Part shown: positions 60,240 to 64,000 of the stretch, one piece after another
Numbering within the stretch: the first letter of the stretch is position 1
How the letters are laid out: each line of letters opens with the position of its first letter
Source: Himantopus leucocephalus
Taxonomy: Eukaryota; Chordata; Aves; Charadriiformes; Recurvirostridae
Direction of reading: 5' to 3'
DNA length: 64,000 nt
Assembly: GCA_003993805.1 (NCBI GenBank)
Contig: RSEF01000002.1
Coordinates: 68,917,704-68,981,703 of the forward strand
Position numbers and translations under genes: made by a program
Notes under the pieces: model-generated
Databases searched by the model: none
What the model was told of the DNA's origin: nothing
What the model saw: the letters and a program-made list of their open reading frames with translations, nothing else

Positions 60240-60870
60240 GTATTATGAAGTGGGTTTCAGAGAAAAGGAAGAAAGGGGAAAAGGGGGAAAGTTCCTTATG
60301 CAGGCCAAGCAGGACCAGAGACTTACAGTACAATACAGACAGCAGAGGAACCACAGAGAAGAAGAAGTTTCCAGAGTGGATGAATAGAGAAAGGAGAGGT
60401 AAAGTAAACATTGATAGCAGGAGTAGGAAAGCAGAAGAAATTACTAAACCTGTGCAAAGTGGTGGAGAGTGTTAAAGTGTTTAGTAGAAGGTATGGTAAA
60501 ATGGAGAGGGAAGAAAACACAGAATAAGCTAGAAAGAGTGATAAAACTTGAAGAGAAACATCTAGACTTCGAGACAAGATTGCCAGTTTCCCTAATGTTC
60601 TTTCAGAAAAGGATGTCAGTATAGAAGAAATTTAGAAGGTATAACAAACAAGAAAGGAAAGGAAGCTTTGAAACTAAGAAGGTGAGAAAGAGAAACTATA
60701 GAGAAACTAAGTGCTATGCTCTTAAGTAGTTAAAGCTGAGAGGATTGTGGGATAAGCATGCATATGTGGAAGTCTGAATTAACAGTAAAACTCATGATTA
60801 AAACAGAATAGGAGTAATGTTCAAGAAGATAGAATAGATAAATGTTAGAGAAGACATCTGTCTCAATTTC
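60240..60870 (+). other. Purine-rich tract
   Basis: The plus strand is strongly purine-biased over some 600 bp, for example 'gaaaaggaagaaagggg' near 60258 and repeated 'agaaagaga', 'gaggaa' and 'agaaga' words, with few pyrimidine runs. There is no open frame of note on the sense strand beyond 94 codons. It could be the A-rich interior of a decayed retroelement or simply intron sequence. It lies just upstream of the first myosin exon. Confidence 0.35.
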
Positions 60871-61097
60871 ATTACTAAACTCTGCATTACTTTAAGAGTA
60901 AAGATGACATGGTAAAAAACATATGCAATGAGAATGGTAAAATAAAAATAGTAAAAGTGCATACATAAAGGTAACAACTGATAAGGTAAACAACTTCGTG
61001 TGATTCCACTTGTCTGTTACTGATTATTATTTATATCTGAATGTTTTCAGGATGCTTAATTTGGACAGTACTGGAAACTTGCCTTCTCTTGTCACAG

Positions 61098-63977
<2,880 letters not shown>

Positions 63978-64000
63978 GTCTTGTTTTACCTGTCTGGTTG

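Overview
The window looks like a draft assembly of a bird nuclear genome. The main evidence is several CR1 LINE copies, recognisable by C-terminal CR1 reverse-transcriptase-ORF fragments and by the short 'catagaatcatagaa' terminal repeats that end CR1 elements, together with a low repeat load, spliced vertebrate genes and long non-coding stretches. Much more decayed CR1 copies, of a kind shared with turtles and crocodilians, are also present.

The only gene I can support firmly lies at the right edge. Six consecutive plus-strand exons between 61098 and 63977 encode about 366 residues of the light-meromyosin coiled coil of a sarcomeric (class II, muscle) myosin heavy chain. Their lengths are 119, 197, 184, 166, 125 and 309 bp. 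All splice sites are GT/AG, phases match across every junction and no frame contains a stop. The gene runs on past 64000. None of the exons that should precede this block (motor domain, neck, S2 and first LMM exons) was found in the 61 kb to its left. That points to a misjoin, an enormous intron or a 5'-truncated copy.

From left to right: 0-9 kb holds two recognisable CR1 copies, an older one and two assembly duplications. 9-19.5 kb has no supported gene. 19.48-19.90 kb is a GC- and CpG-rich promoter-like island cut off by a 10-N gap. 20-42 kb is mostly AT-rich and gene-poor, with decayed CR1 pieces and one younger CR1. 42.6-56 kb is more GC-rich, with a 27-bp minisatellite and two unassigned short reading frames. 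56.2-57.8 kb is a CR1 interrupted by a 1000-N gap. 58-61 kb is an A/purine-rich tract with broken coding-like segments that may be a decayed retroelement. 61-64 kb is the myosin gene.

A striking technical feature is a set of nine lone N bases, each flanked by a near-identical direct repeat (14 to about 155 bp). These look like unmerged contig ends rather than biological tandem duplications. The four larger gaps have round default lengths (100, 10, 1000 and 1000 N). I see no operon-like or defence-like system, and no convincing tRNA, rRNA or CRISPR. The most interesting biological leads are the orphaned myosin exon block, a possible 33-bp in-frame microexon inside it, and the GC-rich, unusually canonical second exon, which may record gene conversion between myosin paralogues.
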